Below are positions 19,727 through 31,100 of a stretch of 64,000 nt of DNA, piece after piece. The translations under genes were made by a program, and so were the position numbers. The notes below the pieces were generated by a model that saw only the letters and a program-made list of their open reading frames with translations, ran no database searches and was not told the origin of the DNA. Source of the DNA: Tritrichomonas musculus (Eukaryota; Parabasalia; Tritrichomonadida; Tritrichomonadidae); NCBI GenBank assembly GCA_039105265.1, contig JAPFFF010000004.1, forward strand, positions 6,553,501 through 6,617,500, written 5' to 3'. Each line of letters starts with the position of its first letter. The first letter of the stretch is position 1.

Positions 19727-20869
19727 CTAAGTATTTGGTGGTGTCCAAGTATCAGCGCCATCAGTAATGTAATCAAGAGTCAAAGTAGTCACTACTAAAT
19801 CGAAACCGCCATTAACACCGCCGCCTCTTTCCCAGAAAACGTAAATTTTTCCGTCGATTGGCGAAAAAGTGACAGATGAGTAAGCAGCAGAATTCGGGTG
19901 AATAACTTTTTTCACTGGCCAAGTATTACCTTCATCATAACTTACCATGATTGTCAAATTCTTTCTTCCAGCAGTATTGTAAGGAATTGTGTGTAATAAA
20001 CGGTTTTTATTGTAACCATCTTTCGTTGAAGTGTAACGTATAATGTCGCCATTACACCAAGGTTCCAAAATGTCATTTTGAGCAACAGGATAACCCCAAG
20101 TTAAACCTCCATCATTAGATATTGAGAAAAGTCGGTTGGGGCTTTGTCTAATTGACATTAAAATAGATCCATTGTTTAATTCGACGACTTTGGATTCATC
20201 GCCACCTGATGTGACAGGCGAATTTGCAGTCATTGACCAAGTTTTGCCATGATCATCAGAATAAACAGCAAAATCATATAAAGTTCTTGTTTCATCTCTT
20301 CGTCCTACTCCAACTATCATTAATTTGCCATTTCTTAATTGAATTCCATTTCCAGATGTAATGAAATTAGAATATAACGTTTGACGAATAGGATCACGAC
20401 ATCCTGTACCATATAACATATCTGTTATTTCTATCATTGGTGACCATGTAACTCCATTATCATGGGAAACACTATAATGATTTGTTTGTCGTTTATCTTT
20501 GGTGGAGGCAAATGTACCTTGGTGGCCTGTAAATAAACAAAAAACTGCACCTATTTGACGATCAACAATCAATCCAGGATCACCATAACCAGCTGGATCA
20601 GCCTTTCCAGGAGAGAGTGTAATTGCTTCTGACCATGTAACACCATTATCTTTACTATATTTAATTACAGTATCAATTTTCGATGGGAGATCTGCATTAC
20701 TATTCCAACGTTTGTCAGCAGATATAATAAGTGTCTTATTATCAGGAGCCATGGTAATTGAGGGAATTCTATAAAACTTTGAGCCGCCTTCGCCGCCTTG
20801 AATAACAACTTTGTGAATGGGTTGCGCTATTTCAGATAGAGTAAAAGAGATAAAAAGTTGAATTAACAT
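19727..20869 (-). CDS. Secreted exo-alpha-sialidase (GH33 neuraminidase)
   Basis: A 380-residue intact frame that hydrolyses terminal sialic acids from glycoconjugates. The YRIP motif with the first catalytic-site arginine is at 33-36, and five Asp boxes follow (SKDNGVTW, SHDNGVTW, SDDHGKTW, SNDGGLTW, SYDEGNTW). The acid/base Asp is likely in SADKRWN. The Glu that assists the nucleophile fits GGDESKVVEL, and the Tyr nucleophile fits NSAAYSSV near the end. The short hydrophobic N-terminus MLIQLFISFTLSEIA fits a signal peptide, so secretion or surface display is expected. Trichomonads, notably Tritrichomonas foetus, are known for sialidase activity against host mucus. The family resembles bacterial sialidases more than animal ones, suggesting old lateral transfer (inference). 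An initiator-like TCAATAAT lies at 20880-20887. Confidence 0.93.
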   Translation of the reverse strand: MLIQLFISFTLSEIAQPIHKVVIQGGEGGSKFYRIPSITMAPDNKTLIISADKRWNSNADLPSKIDTVIKYSKDNGVTWSEAITLSPGKADPAGYGDPGLIVDRQIGAVFCLFTGHQGTFASTKDKRQTNHYSVSHDNGVTWSPMIEITDMLYGTGCRDPIRQTLYSNFITSGNGIQLRNGKLMIVGVGRRDETRTLYDFAVYSDDHGKTWSMTANSPVTSGGDESKVVELNNGSILMSIRQSPNRLFSISNDGGLTWGYPVAQNDILEPWCNGDIIRYTSTKDGYNKNRLLHTIPYNTAGRKNLTIMVSYDEGNTWPVKKVIHPNSAAYSSVTFSPIDGKIYVFWERGGGVNGGFDLVVTTLTLDYITDGADTWTPPNT

Positions 20870-20879
20870 ATAAAATTTT

Positions 20880-20887
20880 ATTATTGA
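20880..20887 (-). promoter_or_regulatory. Initiator-like element of the sialidase gene
   Basis: Minus-strand TCAATAAT ends about 10 bases before the ATG. It is a fair match to the trichomonad initiator. Confidence 0.45.
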
Positions 20888-22527
20888 AAAAGTTGATTTT
20901 TATTTATTTTGAAAATAGAATATAAAAATCATTAATATTTTTACTAAAAAACATTAACATTTTATTAAATATATATGCAAATTAATATTCAAAAAATAAA
21001 ATTTGTTTTTGTTTTTATTGTAATTCATTAAATACAAAGAAATAAGTTTTTCATATTTATTGTTTTTTTATTTATAATGACAATACAATGAATAACCGTC
21101 TTTTCTTTTTTTTTTTTGATATTTATAAAAGGTCGCTTATTTATATGTTATTTATTTATTCATTTTTTCTAATTCAAATATTTATTTATTCAAATATTTT
21201 TGATGAAATTGAATGGAATTTTATTTGAATACAATTTTTACAATTGAATACTAAATGAATTTTTTGCCTTTCAAAATTTTTAAGAGCAGCTTTTTTAAAA
21301 TTTTTTCAGAAAAAGTTAAATATTCAGAAAAAAAATTATATACTCACAAAACTAAAAAATTAATTCAATTTTTTAATCTAAATAATAGTTAAATATATTT
21401 AAATATTTAGGTTATTATGAATTATTTTATATTTTTATTTATTATAAATATTATTTATATCATATATACAATTAAATATTTTTATTAATAAATTATTTAT
21501 GATAATATTTAAAATAAATAAATTGAATTAACAGAAAAAATAAAAATTTTTCAGATTTTTTTTATTTAATATTCATTCCTAATTATTTGATTTATATGAA
21601 TCAATAATGATTAATATAATTTATATATATTAATAAAGTAATTAAACAGAAAAATACTTATTTCAAATTAAAATATATGTATTTTAATTTTTATCATTTA
21701 GTATTCAAAATAAATTATTTTGAAAGATATTATAAAAAAAGAATAAATAGCATTACACTGGAAAATAGGAAATAAATAGTATATTTATTATCATATATGA
21801 TATTAATATTTATTTTTATTTGATATATAAAATATATTCTCTTCTGATTCTTCAAAATTGGCATCAATTGCTAGAATTTTTTTTTTTTTTCAACATAGAA
21901 GGGTCGAGACTAGCGAATTTATAATAAATATGATTATAATTAATATATTTTATTTAATGACAGATAATATATTTAAACTAATAATTATGATATATTTAAT
22001 GCGCCAGAAAACAAGATATTACTATAAAAAAATGATGACTTTTGAATTCAAATGCTGATCGTAATAGGCAAATTTTTAACCTTGGAAAATTTTGTTAAAG
22101 CATTTTATTAATCATTTATATCATAAAAAATATCATACATTTGCTTTTTGGTTGGTATAAATTGGAATTTATTGCCTAGTAAAGTTGGACTCAGCTATTG
22201 TGAAATAAATTAGATATGAATTTTTTTTGATGATTTGATGAAATGAAGCCTCAAAACATCAAATATCCTATTTAATATTGATAATCATCATTAGAAATTT
22301 GTGTTTCTAAAAAATTAAGTTAAATTAGAAAAAGATATTTCTGTTACGAAAAATGTAGCGCACTAAATTCAATGAAATTTATCCATCAGAAAATGCATAT
22401 ATAATAACGATGATTTTATCAATATTTCAAAAATTTGTAATGAAATTGGAGAGAAAAAACAGATTTGAAATTGAGAGGAAATCATGTAAAGTTCTCAATT
22501 CTGATTTTAAAAAACATAAATTTCTCA
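20888..22527. other. Gene-free AT-rich stretch
   Basis: Very AT-rich with many short runs. The only frame over 60 codons (21858-22058) has random composition. I see nothing else. Confidence 0.5.
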
Positions 22528-24171
22528 TTTAAGGGGAAACTAGGATAACGATCAACAAATTGAATGCATATTCAAAAAAATTGAATAAAAAGTATTATTC
22601 CTATTTTATCATTCATACAAATGCTTATATGCTATTAAACTCTAGAGTTTTCAATAAAATTATTCAAGCAAACGTATTTTTGATTAGTTATACCCATTTC
22701 TAATTCTTTTTTTCTGAATATTTATTAAATGATGTTATCACTTATATAATAAGGTAAATCTTCTTAAAATTTTTCATTTTAACCTTTTTTCGCATGATGA
22801 TGGCAAGTATGTTAATATTTCTGTGAATTTACCGATTCTGAAGATGAGTCATTTTTTAAACATTGAAATGAATATTTATCAAGAGAAATCAATGTTATAA
22901 TTAAAATAGTTACAAAACAATATTAACTTAAATAAAATATCAAAATAAATATATTTTTTATATTTTTCAATAGTTGTTATTCCTTTCAATTTTTATTTCA
23001 TAAAAAGTTATTATATTTTTATATTTCCATAATTTTTTGAATATTTCTAGCTATTTTATTTTTTATCATGTTTTCTAATTACAAATAATACAATTATTAA
23101 TATAAAAAATTGAGTTTTTAAGTATAAATGTTGTCTATAAAATAAAAACGATAAGAAATTATTAGAAAATTTCTGAATTAACAATTTTTATATTAAAAAA
23201 TAAAGATTTATATTAAAAATAAATAAATAATATTTAATCAAAAATCTTTTATATATATATTATTAATGCAATAAAAAATGATTGCCTTTATAAAATAATT
23301 GAATTAATATATTATAAGAAGATATTAATAAAATGATAAAATAAAGTTTTTCAATGTTTTTGATAATTTTCTTAAAATTTCAATTAAAAATAAAATAAAT
23401 AATTCTAAACGCGCTTCTAATTTTTGAAGTTTCCAAACAGCATTTATCAATGTCCAAATGATGTAGAAGTAAATCTCAAATTTATAATTCAGTTAAGCCC
23501 ACTTTTCTCATGATAATTACAAAAAAAAGCACATATTTAAATCCAAATTTATTTTTTGTTCAATTGTTTGGTTTGATTTCCATCTATTTATTTATCTTTT
23601 TTAATACATATATGTTTCCATGAATATTGTTTTTCAATAACTTGCAAAAGCCTGTATACAAAAACTAATTCATCATCATATAATAATCATATTTTTTGAA
23701 GGGATACAATTGGTTAAAAAGAAAAAAATCGTCCAATATAAATATAAAATAATCATATGATTTTGCATGATTAATATGAACCACCAGAACTCATCAGAAA
23801 AAAAATCTCAGTACCTCAAAACCCAACTTAAATGTTTCATAACTTTATAATGTGATTGTTTTTTCATGCAAAATTACTTGAATAATGTTTTAAATTATTG
23901 TTACTTTTTACTATTATTATTAAAACTATTTATTTTATTACACGGACGAGATCCGAATTTCAATATTTTTTATTATTTGTTTTTACTTTCATTCATTAAT
24001 TTTTAGATAATAATAAATTTCAGAATATTTAAAACCTATATAATAATTCTCATCGGACAATATTTATCAGAGAACTTGCAATTAATAGATCTTTTCAGAT
24101 CGTGTATCAAAAAGTTTGTATAGAAATTTGAATTATATTCAAAAAGTTTCAAATCCTAGTTTCCCCTTAAA
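22528..24171. mobile_element. TTAA-flanked inverted-repeat element, non-autonomous
   Basis: The 19-bp exact arms TTTAAGGGGAAACTAGGAT (22528-22546) and its reverse complement (24153-24171) enclose 1.6 kb of AT-rich DNA without ORFs. TTAA sits at both outer ends, as in piggyBac-type and Kolobok-type transposons. The interior has no transposase. The family is inferred only from the TTAA and could be wrong. Confidence 0.5.
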
Positions 24172-25282
24172 ACGATAACTATAATAAATTTAATAGATCA
24201 AAACTTTTATTATACTTGTGCTTAATAAAATTTCAAACAATGAATATAAAATCAATCGTTTTTCGAAATCAAAATTTTGAAAAAAATATAAACGGTTTAG
24301 TATATATTTTATACTATTTACGCATCAAATGCATGAGTAGAACATTTTTGAATTTTTAGAATACATTTAAAAAATTAAAATTCTATTTTGTTTTTGATCA
24401 GTAAATGTTTTTGTTAGATTATTAAAAGTTCTAGGGTTATATTAATATAAAATCTTCCTAGATTGTATTGCAGTTGGGGATCATTTTGGCTTTATATAAT
24501 ATAAAAATATTAATAAAATCATTTTTTAGTCCTACGTTGTATTCATTTTTAGTAGAAGCTAGATCAAGAAAAAAAATCACTTTTGGCTCATCTTTTATAA
24601 ATCTAAAATTCATACATTAATTCTGAAATTGATGGCCTTTTTTCAACTTTCAAATATGTACATTTTATATCAATTTCGTCTAGGTGTAATATAAAAAAGA
24701 CGATATTGACTCATTCCAGTCAATTGATACCATCAATTCTTTTGATGTCAAAATGACAGTTTTTGATGATTTCAAATGACAAATTTCATTTGTTTACTAT
24801 TTTACCTTTTGTGATTCTCTCAAATGCTTCGAGATTCTTTTTAATCAAAATGTAACAATCAGAAAATGATGTTTTTGATTGGCTTTTTGAGAATACTGAT
24901 TATTTATAACCAAAACAATCTCTTGATGACTTTTTTAAATGATGCTGTATGTAATTCAACAATATTTTTCAAAAAAAACGATTAAACAGATATGAATTAT
25001 ATTTTTGATTCATATAACAGAATTATATGTATTTGAAGATGAATTACCCAAAAAATATCCATTGAATCCTTGTAATTAAATAAGAGTTTGAAGGTGGATT
25101 CATAAATTGTTCTTTCTTTTGCTAAAAATATAGTTTTAGAGACATTTAGAAATTTCGTTTTGGCTAAAATATTTGTGAATATCTTTTTTGAATTTCAATC
25201 TCAAAGAAACAGATGTACACCAAAAATGAAATGTCAAATTTATAAAGAAAACAACAAATAAAAATAGACATTTTTATTATTA
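24172..25282. other. Gene-free stretch
   Basis: No supported frame. The DNA at about 24540-24960 is less AT-biased than its surroundings and may be decayed coding sequence, but I could not identify a parent. Confidence 0.4.
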
Positions 25283-26323
25283 TTATTTTGCATGTTTATT
25301 CATTGTATCATTATTATTTTTGAATATGCAAACATTTGTATCATATCTATGACCAATATAAAACCCAAAATGATTATTTTTATCATTTCTCATTGCAAGA
25401 AAATTATACCAAACTCTCAAAGTTTGCTTGATTCTTTTAAGATTTGCATGAAAAACGTACACGTTATCGATTTCAATTATTCCAAAATTGCATCTATTGT
25501 CATAATAATTAACATTGCAAACAGGAAGAGTTGAAAAATTAAACACGCCATTCATCATCATATTAAAACCAAAACCATTCATATAGGGACATGAACCATC
25601 TTTAGCAGATTTATTTAAATATGATAAATATCTGTTTATTTCAATATCATCGTAAGTTGTCGATTCATTAATCCATTTTTCAGACAAATAAACAAATTTT
25701 TTGGCCATTTTACGTGTCATTATATAACCAGATCCGCCATGCAAATAAGGTTTTCTCGATCTAATATCAAAGATACAATGTCCTAATAATATTAAGTCTT
25801 TTTCTGTATCGTATTTGCTTCCTAATTCAGCCGCAAACTCATTGATTTTAGGCGAATATATAAATGAATCATCGATTATGCTGAAATAAAAATCGGCATT
25901 TGTTTGTTCTAAAAAATAATTGGCTAATGTAACTCGTTTTCTTTCTCTATCTACATCTCCGGTGATCTTTTTTGGAAAGCGTGTCCAGTTTTTAGCTGGT
26001 GTCAATTTATATTTGGGTTCAATCGGATTTTGAGTACAATAAGCATAGTCATGTCCTTGTTTTAAAATACTATCAATCCAGATTTCTGTCATCATTTGCC
26101 TTTTATACCATGACCCTTCCATCGTCACGATTCCAAAAAATAATTTGATCCTTTTTTTAATATTTCCATATAATTCCGGTATAGGAATATTTGACAATTG
26201 ATAATTTAATGAATATTCAATTTTAAAAAATAACATTAAAAAAGCAAGTCCGAGAAAAAACTTCTTTTTCCATCTTGATTTCAACATTTGAAATAAATTT
26301 GTGTTATTATTTGGCCATAACAT
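25283..26323 (-). CDS. Type II membrane glycosyltransferase, GT31/Fringe-like
   Basis: A 346-residue intact frame. A short basic cytosolic tail (KSRWKKK, residues 15-21) is followed by one membrane anchor (FFLGLAFLMLFFKI, about 22-36) and a lumenal catalytic domain, the layout of Golgi glycosyltransferases. The domain has an acidic metal/nucleotide-sugar motif IIDDSF near residue 150. The acceptor-side LHGGSGYIMTRKMAKKF follows, then TYDDIEINRYL, matching the GG-AGY and DD motifs of the Fringe/C1GalT1-like beta-1,3-glycosyltransferase group. The donor and acceptor cannot be told from sequence. A TCACAAAA initiator abuts the ATG with about 7 bases of leader. N-glycan or lipophosphoglycan-type surface glycans are plausible products (inference). 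Confidence 0.75.
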   Translation of the reverse strand: MLWPNNNTNLFQMLKSRWKKKFFLGLAFLMLFFKIEYSLNYQLSNIPIPELYGNIKKRIKLFFGIVTMEGSWYKRQMMTEIWIDSILKQGHDYAYCTQNPIEPKYKLTPAKNWTRFPKKITGDVDRERKRVTLANYFLEQTNADFYFSIIDDSFIYSPKINEFAAELGSKYDTEKDLILLGHCIFDIRSRKPYLHGGSGYIMTRKMAKKFVYLSEKWINESTTYDDIEINRYLSYLNKSAKDGSCPYMNGFGFNMMMNGVFNFSTLPVCNVNYYDNRCNFGIIEIDNVYVFHANLKRIKQTLRVWYNFLAMRNDKNNHFGFYIGHRYDTNVCIFKNNNDTMNKHAK

Positions 26324-26811
26324 TTTTGTGAAAACTAAAAAGATTATTAGAAATCAAGTTAAATTATAAACATAATTGTGACGTTGTTTTTTCCGAAAAA
26401 AATTTTTTCCATAAGAATGAGAAAAAGTAACTATATTAAAAGTTCATTGATATGATATTAATAATAATTCAGAATTTATAGTTAATCATTTATAATCTAT
26501 TAAATGTTTACTTATGGTTTATATATAGATATGTATGAAACAAAGTTATATCAGTTGCATGTAATTTTGAACTTGAGTATAATATAAAAAAAAAGTAAAA
26601 AGTAATTCCTATGTAAAAAAAGGGTTTGTTATTGTATTATATCTTAAAACAGATAAACAGTTTAATTAATATGTTCTAGAAGAAAATCATATTTAGAAAA
26701 AAATTTTTTGGAAGAAAATTGGGATTTCCCAATTATATTATTTAACATTTAAAATGATAATCAGATATTTTTAAATATATTTAACATTTTAAAAAAAATT
26801 TAAACTCATAT
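26324..26811. other. Intergenic AT-rich DNA
   Basis: Spacer between two same-strand genes. Nothing seen beyond the initiator-like TCACAAAA at 26324-26331. Confidence 0.5.
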
Positions 26812-27966
26812 TCAAAGATCATCATTTTCATTTAAAAATTTTGAAATCATGGTGAGTTCTTCCTTTGATGAAAGCATCTTGGCATGATCGAATCTGGTTT
26901 CATTTGATTTCCAATCAATGCATTTTGTGTGTTTCCACTTACTGCAGAGAATGTCAAGGACATCTGAATGGCAGAAGCCGTCGCCCTTTCCTTCGATCCT
27001 CTCCAGCGTTGTCGCATTGAAAGAAGCCGGCGTTGGAAGGCCTGAATTGTAAAACAGGAGTGTCTTTACTGGAAATTCGGTTGGCTTTTGAATGAGGGAC
27101 GGCTCGACCGAAGAGAATATTTTCATTGACAAGTCGTCAAGCAGTCCAACTTGCTCGAGGAACTCGTGGACATTGGCTGACTTAACACCAGCACTTGAAT
27201 TCGCAAAGAAAAGTTTGTCTTCATTAATGTTAAAGTTCTCAAAAAGTAGAATTGACGATGGCATGTGGCGAATCGAATATGCAATGTCTTCATTGGCCTC
27301 CTTCTCATCATCGAGAATGCCTGTGATGACGAGCTCAATGATGCCGCTGCAGCCGTAAAAAGCAGGCGAACTCAAAATGACACGATCAACGTATTTTTTG
27401 GCCCAATCCGAATCCGTGTAATTTGAGAACAAAAGACGAAGTAGGTGGGATCCCATTGAATGACCAAATAATATCACTTTTTCTTTCAGTTGGCCAGATA
27501 TCATCTCAATGTGATTTTTAAGATTTGAGAAGATTTTGATCGTTCCTGGATAATAATGTATCCAGTCATATGGAACACCGAAAAGAGTTTCGTTGATGAC
27601 ATATCCGTCTGAAACTAGATGAGAAACAACATTGGAAAATGAATCAAATGAAGAAGTGTTACCAAAGGAATCGCTTTCAATAATAATACCTGGTAGGGAT
27701 GATATTTGATTATTTTCAGAATTATAAATTGTTGAATAGAGTAAGCCAAGACACTGAGAATATTGTAGTTGAAAGCTTTTATTTACTGGGAATATTTGAA
27801 AATGGTTGATGAATGGTGGACATGAAGGATATAAATTAGAATCAGTAATTGTTGCATAAAGGGATGCACCTGTGAATCCTGGTATCAGATATATTGGTTT
27901 TCGAGAAAATGAAATTGATAATAAAAAACAGAGAAACATAAAATTCCAAGAAAAAAAAAATTTCAT
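26812..27966 (-). CDS. LCAT-family lipid acyltransferase/phospholipase, secreted
   Basis: About 384 residues from the ATG at 27966; an in-frame ATG at 27978 is the alternative. The start MKFFFSWNFMFLCFLLSISF is a strong signal peptide. The family's opening IYLIPGFTGASL follows, with a dipeptide region near the GVPYDW loop. The lipase elbow GHSMGS has its serine at residue 170. The acid is probably in GDGFCHSD and the histidine in ETRFDHAKML. This is the catalytic triad order of lecithin:cholesterol acyltransferase and lysosomal phospholipase A2 relatives. The reaction is acyl-ester transfer or hydrolysis on phospholipids, in the secretory pathway, a lysosome-like compartment or outside the cell. 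No clear initiator was found, which makes the start the weakest part of the call. Confidence 0.87.
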   Translation of the reverse strand: MKFFFSWNFMFLCFLLSISFSRKPIYLIPGFTGASLYATITDSNLYPSCPPFINHFQIFPVNKSFQLQYSQCLGLLYSTIYNSENNQISSLPGIIIESDSFGNTSSFDSFSNVVSHLVSDGYVINETLFGVPYDWIHYYPGTIKIFSNLKNHIEMISGQLKEKVILFGHSMGSHLLRLLFSNYTDSDWAKKYVDRVILSSPAFYGCSGIIELVITGILDDEKEANEDIAYSIRHMPSSILLFENFNINEDKLFFANSSAGVKSANVHEFLEQVGLLDDLSMKIFSSVEPSLIQKPTEFPVKTLLFYNSGLPTPASFNATTLERIEGKGDGFCHSDVLDILCSKWKHTKCIDWKSNETRFDHAKMLSSKEELTMISKFLNENDDL

Positions 27967-28150
27967 TACACATGTCATATTACAGAAAAACGTCACCTTT
28001 TTAGCTCACAAATTTAATTCAGTCGATTTGCAATATGAATATACATAATACATTATTTTGAATTTCATCTGTTAATAACATACAAAATATACAAAAAGAG
28101 GCAAGAAATAAAAATTTATTTAAAAACCAAACAAAAATAAAAATTAGTTT

Positions 28151-31100
28151 TCATTCTTCTGTATGCTCAGCAAGCACTTTAAGTGCTCCTCTGTGACCTT
28201 GCTCAGCTGCCTTCTTATACCATTCAATAGCAACGTCATGATTAATATCAAGTCCGCCTTGGCCGTATTCATAAAAGTGGCCAACGGCGAACTGAGACTT
28301 ATCATAGCCTTGCTCGGCCGATTTGAGGTAAAACTCGAGAGCTTTCTCCTTATTTAATTCAGTTCCTTTTCCATAAGAATAGCACGTAGCGACAGAGAAC
28401 TGGGCACTTTTATCGCCTTGATTTGCAGCCATCAAATAGTACTCAAATGCTTTATTTACATCTTGAGGGACGCCTTCACCACGCATGTAGCAAGCGCCCA
28501 ATGAATACTGTGCATTAGCGTCTCCATTTTCTGATTTTGTTTGTAAAATTTTAATTCTGTTTCGAATTGAACGAGGAGATGAAGTTGGCTTTGGCGTTGT
28601 GAAAAGATTCGATTCAGATGCTTGATTTTGTGGTGTTTGTTGTATTGGTGCTTGAACTTTTCTTGGCGCTCTTCGTGGTGTATCTGGCTCTTTAACAGAC
28701 AATGTAGCCGAGTCATATTTAACATCTGAGCCTGATTCGGAAATTGTATGATTTGTTGACACTACAGAAGTGCTTGGTGATACTTTTGGTTTAATAGTTG
28801 TTACTCTCTTAGGTGTTTCAAGCTTGCTCAATTGATTTTCTAATATTCTGCAATCAGCTTTGAGCTTTGCAAGTTCTTCGTCATCACTGACGAAATCAGA
28901 GTTTTCAGAAAGAATCGATAATAAAAGATTGTCTTGGCTGTCTTTCTTAAGAGTTGGAAGCGAGCTTGAGTTAAGTTTCTCCTTCATTTCAGCAAAGAGA
29001 GAACGAACTTGATTCTCGGTGTTCTGCAAATCATTGTTCGCTTGCTGAATGGTCGTGAGACAATCAGAAAGAGCTTCATCAACGAGATAGTCGCCAATTC
29101 CTTCAAGAGCTGAATTGCAGTCATTGAAAGGCTCTTCTGAATGATTGTGAAGAACTTTGATCCTCTCTTCAAGTGCTTCATAGAGATTGTCAAGTGGATC
29201 TTTGGATTCTTCTTGTTTTGGTGCTTCTTGCTCATCTTTCTTGGTCTCTTCTTGATTTTCGATTTCTTTTTGAAGTGTTTCAATCTCTTCTTGTTGGTTC
29301 TTAATTTCTTCTTGGTGAGCTTCTATTTCTTCTTGCTGAATTTTTATGGCCTCTAGAGTGGAAGCTTCCTCTTGTTGTGTTTGTGGTGCATCTTCTTTCT
29401 GTTCTTCTTCTTGTTGTGTCTGAGGTTCTTCTTCTTTCTTTTCTTCTTGTTGAGGTTGCTCTTCATTAAGAGCTTGTGGTTCTTCTTCTTGTTGTGTTTG
29501 TGGTGCATCTTCTTTCTGTTCTTCTTGTTGTTGTGTCTGAGGTTCTTCTTCTTGTTGTGTCTGAGGTTCGTCTTCTTGTTGTGTCTGAGGAGCGTCTTCT
29601 TGTTGTGTCTGAGGTTCTTCTTCTTGTTGTGTCTGAGGTTCTTCTTCTTGTTGTGTCTGAGGTTCGTCTTCTTGTTGTGTCTGAGGAGCGTCTTCTTGTT
29701 GTGGTTGTTCTTCATTAAGGGCTTGAGGTTCTTCCTCTTGTTGTGTTTGTGGAGTATCTTCTTTCTGTTCTTCTTGTTGAGGTTGTTCTTCATTAAGAGC
29801 TTGAGGAGCTTCTTCTTGTTGTGTTTGTGGAGTATCTTCTTTCTGTTCTTCTTGTTGAGGTTGTTCTTCATTAAGAGCTTGAGGAGCTTCTTCTTGTTGT
29901 GTCTGAGGAGCGTCTTCTTGTTGTGGTTCTTCTTCTTTCTTTTCTTCTTGCTGTGGTTGTTCTTCATTAAGGGCTTGTGGTTCTTCCTCTTGTTGTGTTT
30001 GTGGAGTATCTTCTTTCTGTTCTTCTTGTTGAGGTTGTTCTTCATTAAGAGCTTGAGGAGCTTCTTCTTGTTGTGTTTGTGGTTCTTCTTCTTGTTGTGT
30101 TTGTGGAGTATCTTCTTTCTGTTCTTCTTGTTGAGGTTGTTCTTCATTAAGAGCTTGAGGAGCTTCTTCTTGTTGTGTCTGAGGAGCGTCTTCTTGTTGT
30201 GGTTCTTCTTCTTTCTTTTCTTCTTGCTGTGGTTGTTCTTCATTAAGGGCTTGTGGTTCTTCCTCTTGCTGTGTTTGCGGTGCTTCTTCTTTTTGTTCTT
30301 CTTGTTGAGGTTGTTCTTCATTAAGAGCTTGAGGAGCTTCTTCTTGTTGTGTCTGAGGAGCGTCTTCTTGTTGTGGTTCTTCTTCTTTCTTTTCTTCTTG
30401 CTGTGGTTGTTCTTCATTAAGAGCTTGAGGAGCGTCTTCTTGTTGTGGCTCTTCTTCTTTCTTTTCCTCTTGCTGTGCTTGTGGTGCTTCTTCTTTCTTT
30501 TCTTCTTGCTTTGTTTGTGGGAATTCTTCGTCATCTTTAGACTCATCATCAGCAAACTCCTCTTCTTCTCTAATTGAAGACTCGTCTCTTCTATCATCCT
30601 TAGGGATAGCAGCACTAGCAGGAGCAGGAAGAGCGTTTGCTTTTTCATAATACTCTTTAGCTTTTTCTTCATCTTTTTCAACGCCGACTCCATTTTGGTA
30701 CATGTCTGCTATCTTCAAAAGAGCCTGTCTGTTCTTTTGGTCCAATTCAGCGGCCTTCATAAAGTTCTGAAAAGCCTTTTCTTTATCTTCAGGGATGCCT
30801 TCAGTTCCTTCACTGTAAATAACGCCAAGGTTGTACAATGCTTGAGGAATATTTTGATCAGCTGCTTTTTGGAAGTATTTAACAGCCTTCTTCATGTTCT
30901 TGTCACCTTCTTTTCCATTGTAATAAAGAGTAGCAAGATTGTATTGAGCCTTTGGATTATTTTGCTTGGCAGCCTTCTTATAAAGTTCAATTGCCTTAGC
31001 TCGATCTGGTTGAGGAACACCGATTCCTTTAGCATACATAGCTCCAAGGTTTAATTGGGCATCGGCGTCACCTTGGTCAGCAGCCAACTGGAACAATTCA

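Noticed and set aside
21858-22058. 66-codon frame in the gene desert
   Set aside because: Hydrophobic AT-driven composition, with no promoter, stop-coupled TAAA or domain.
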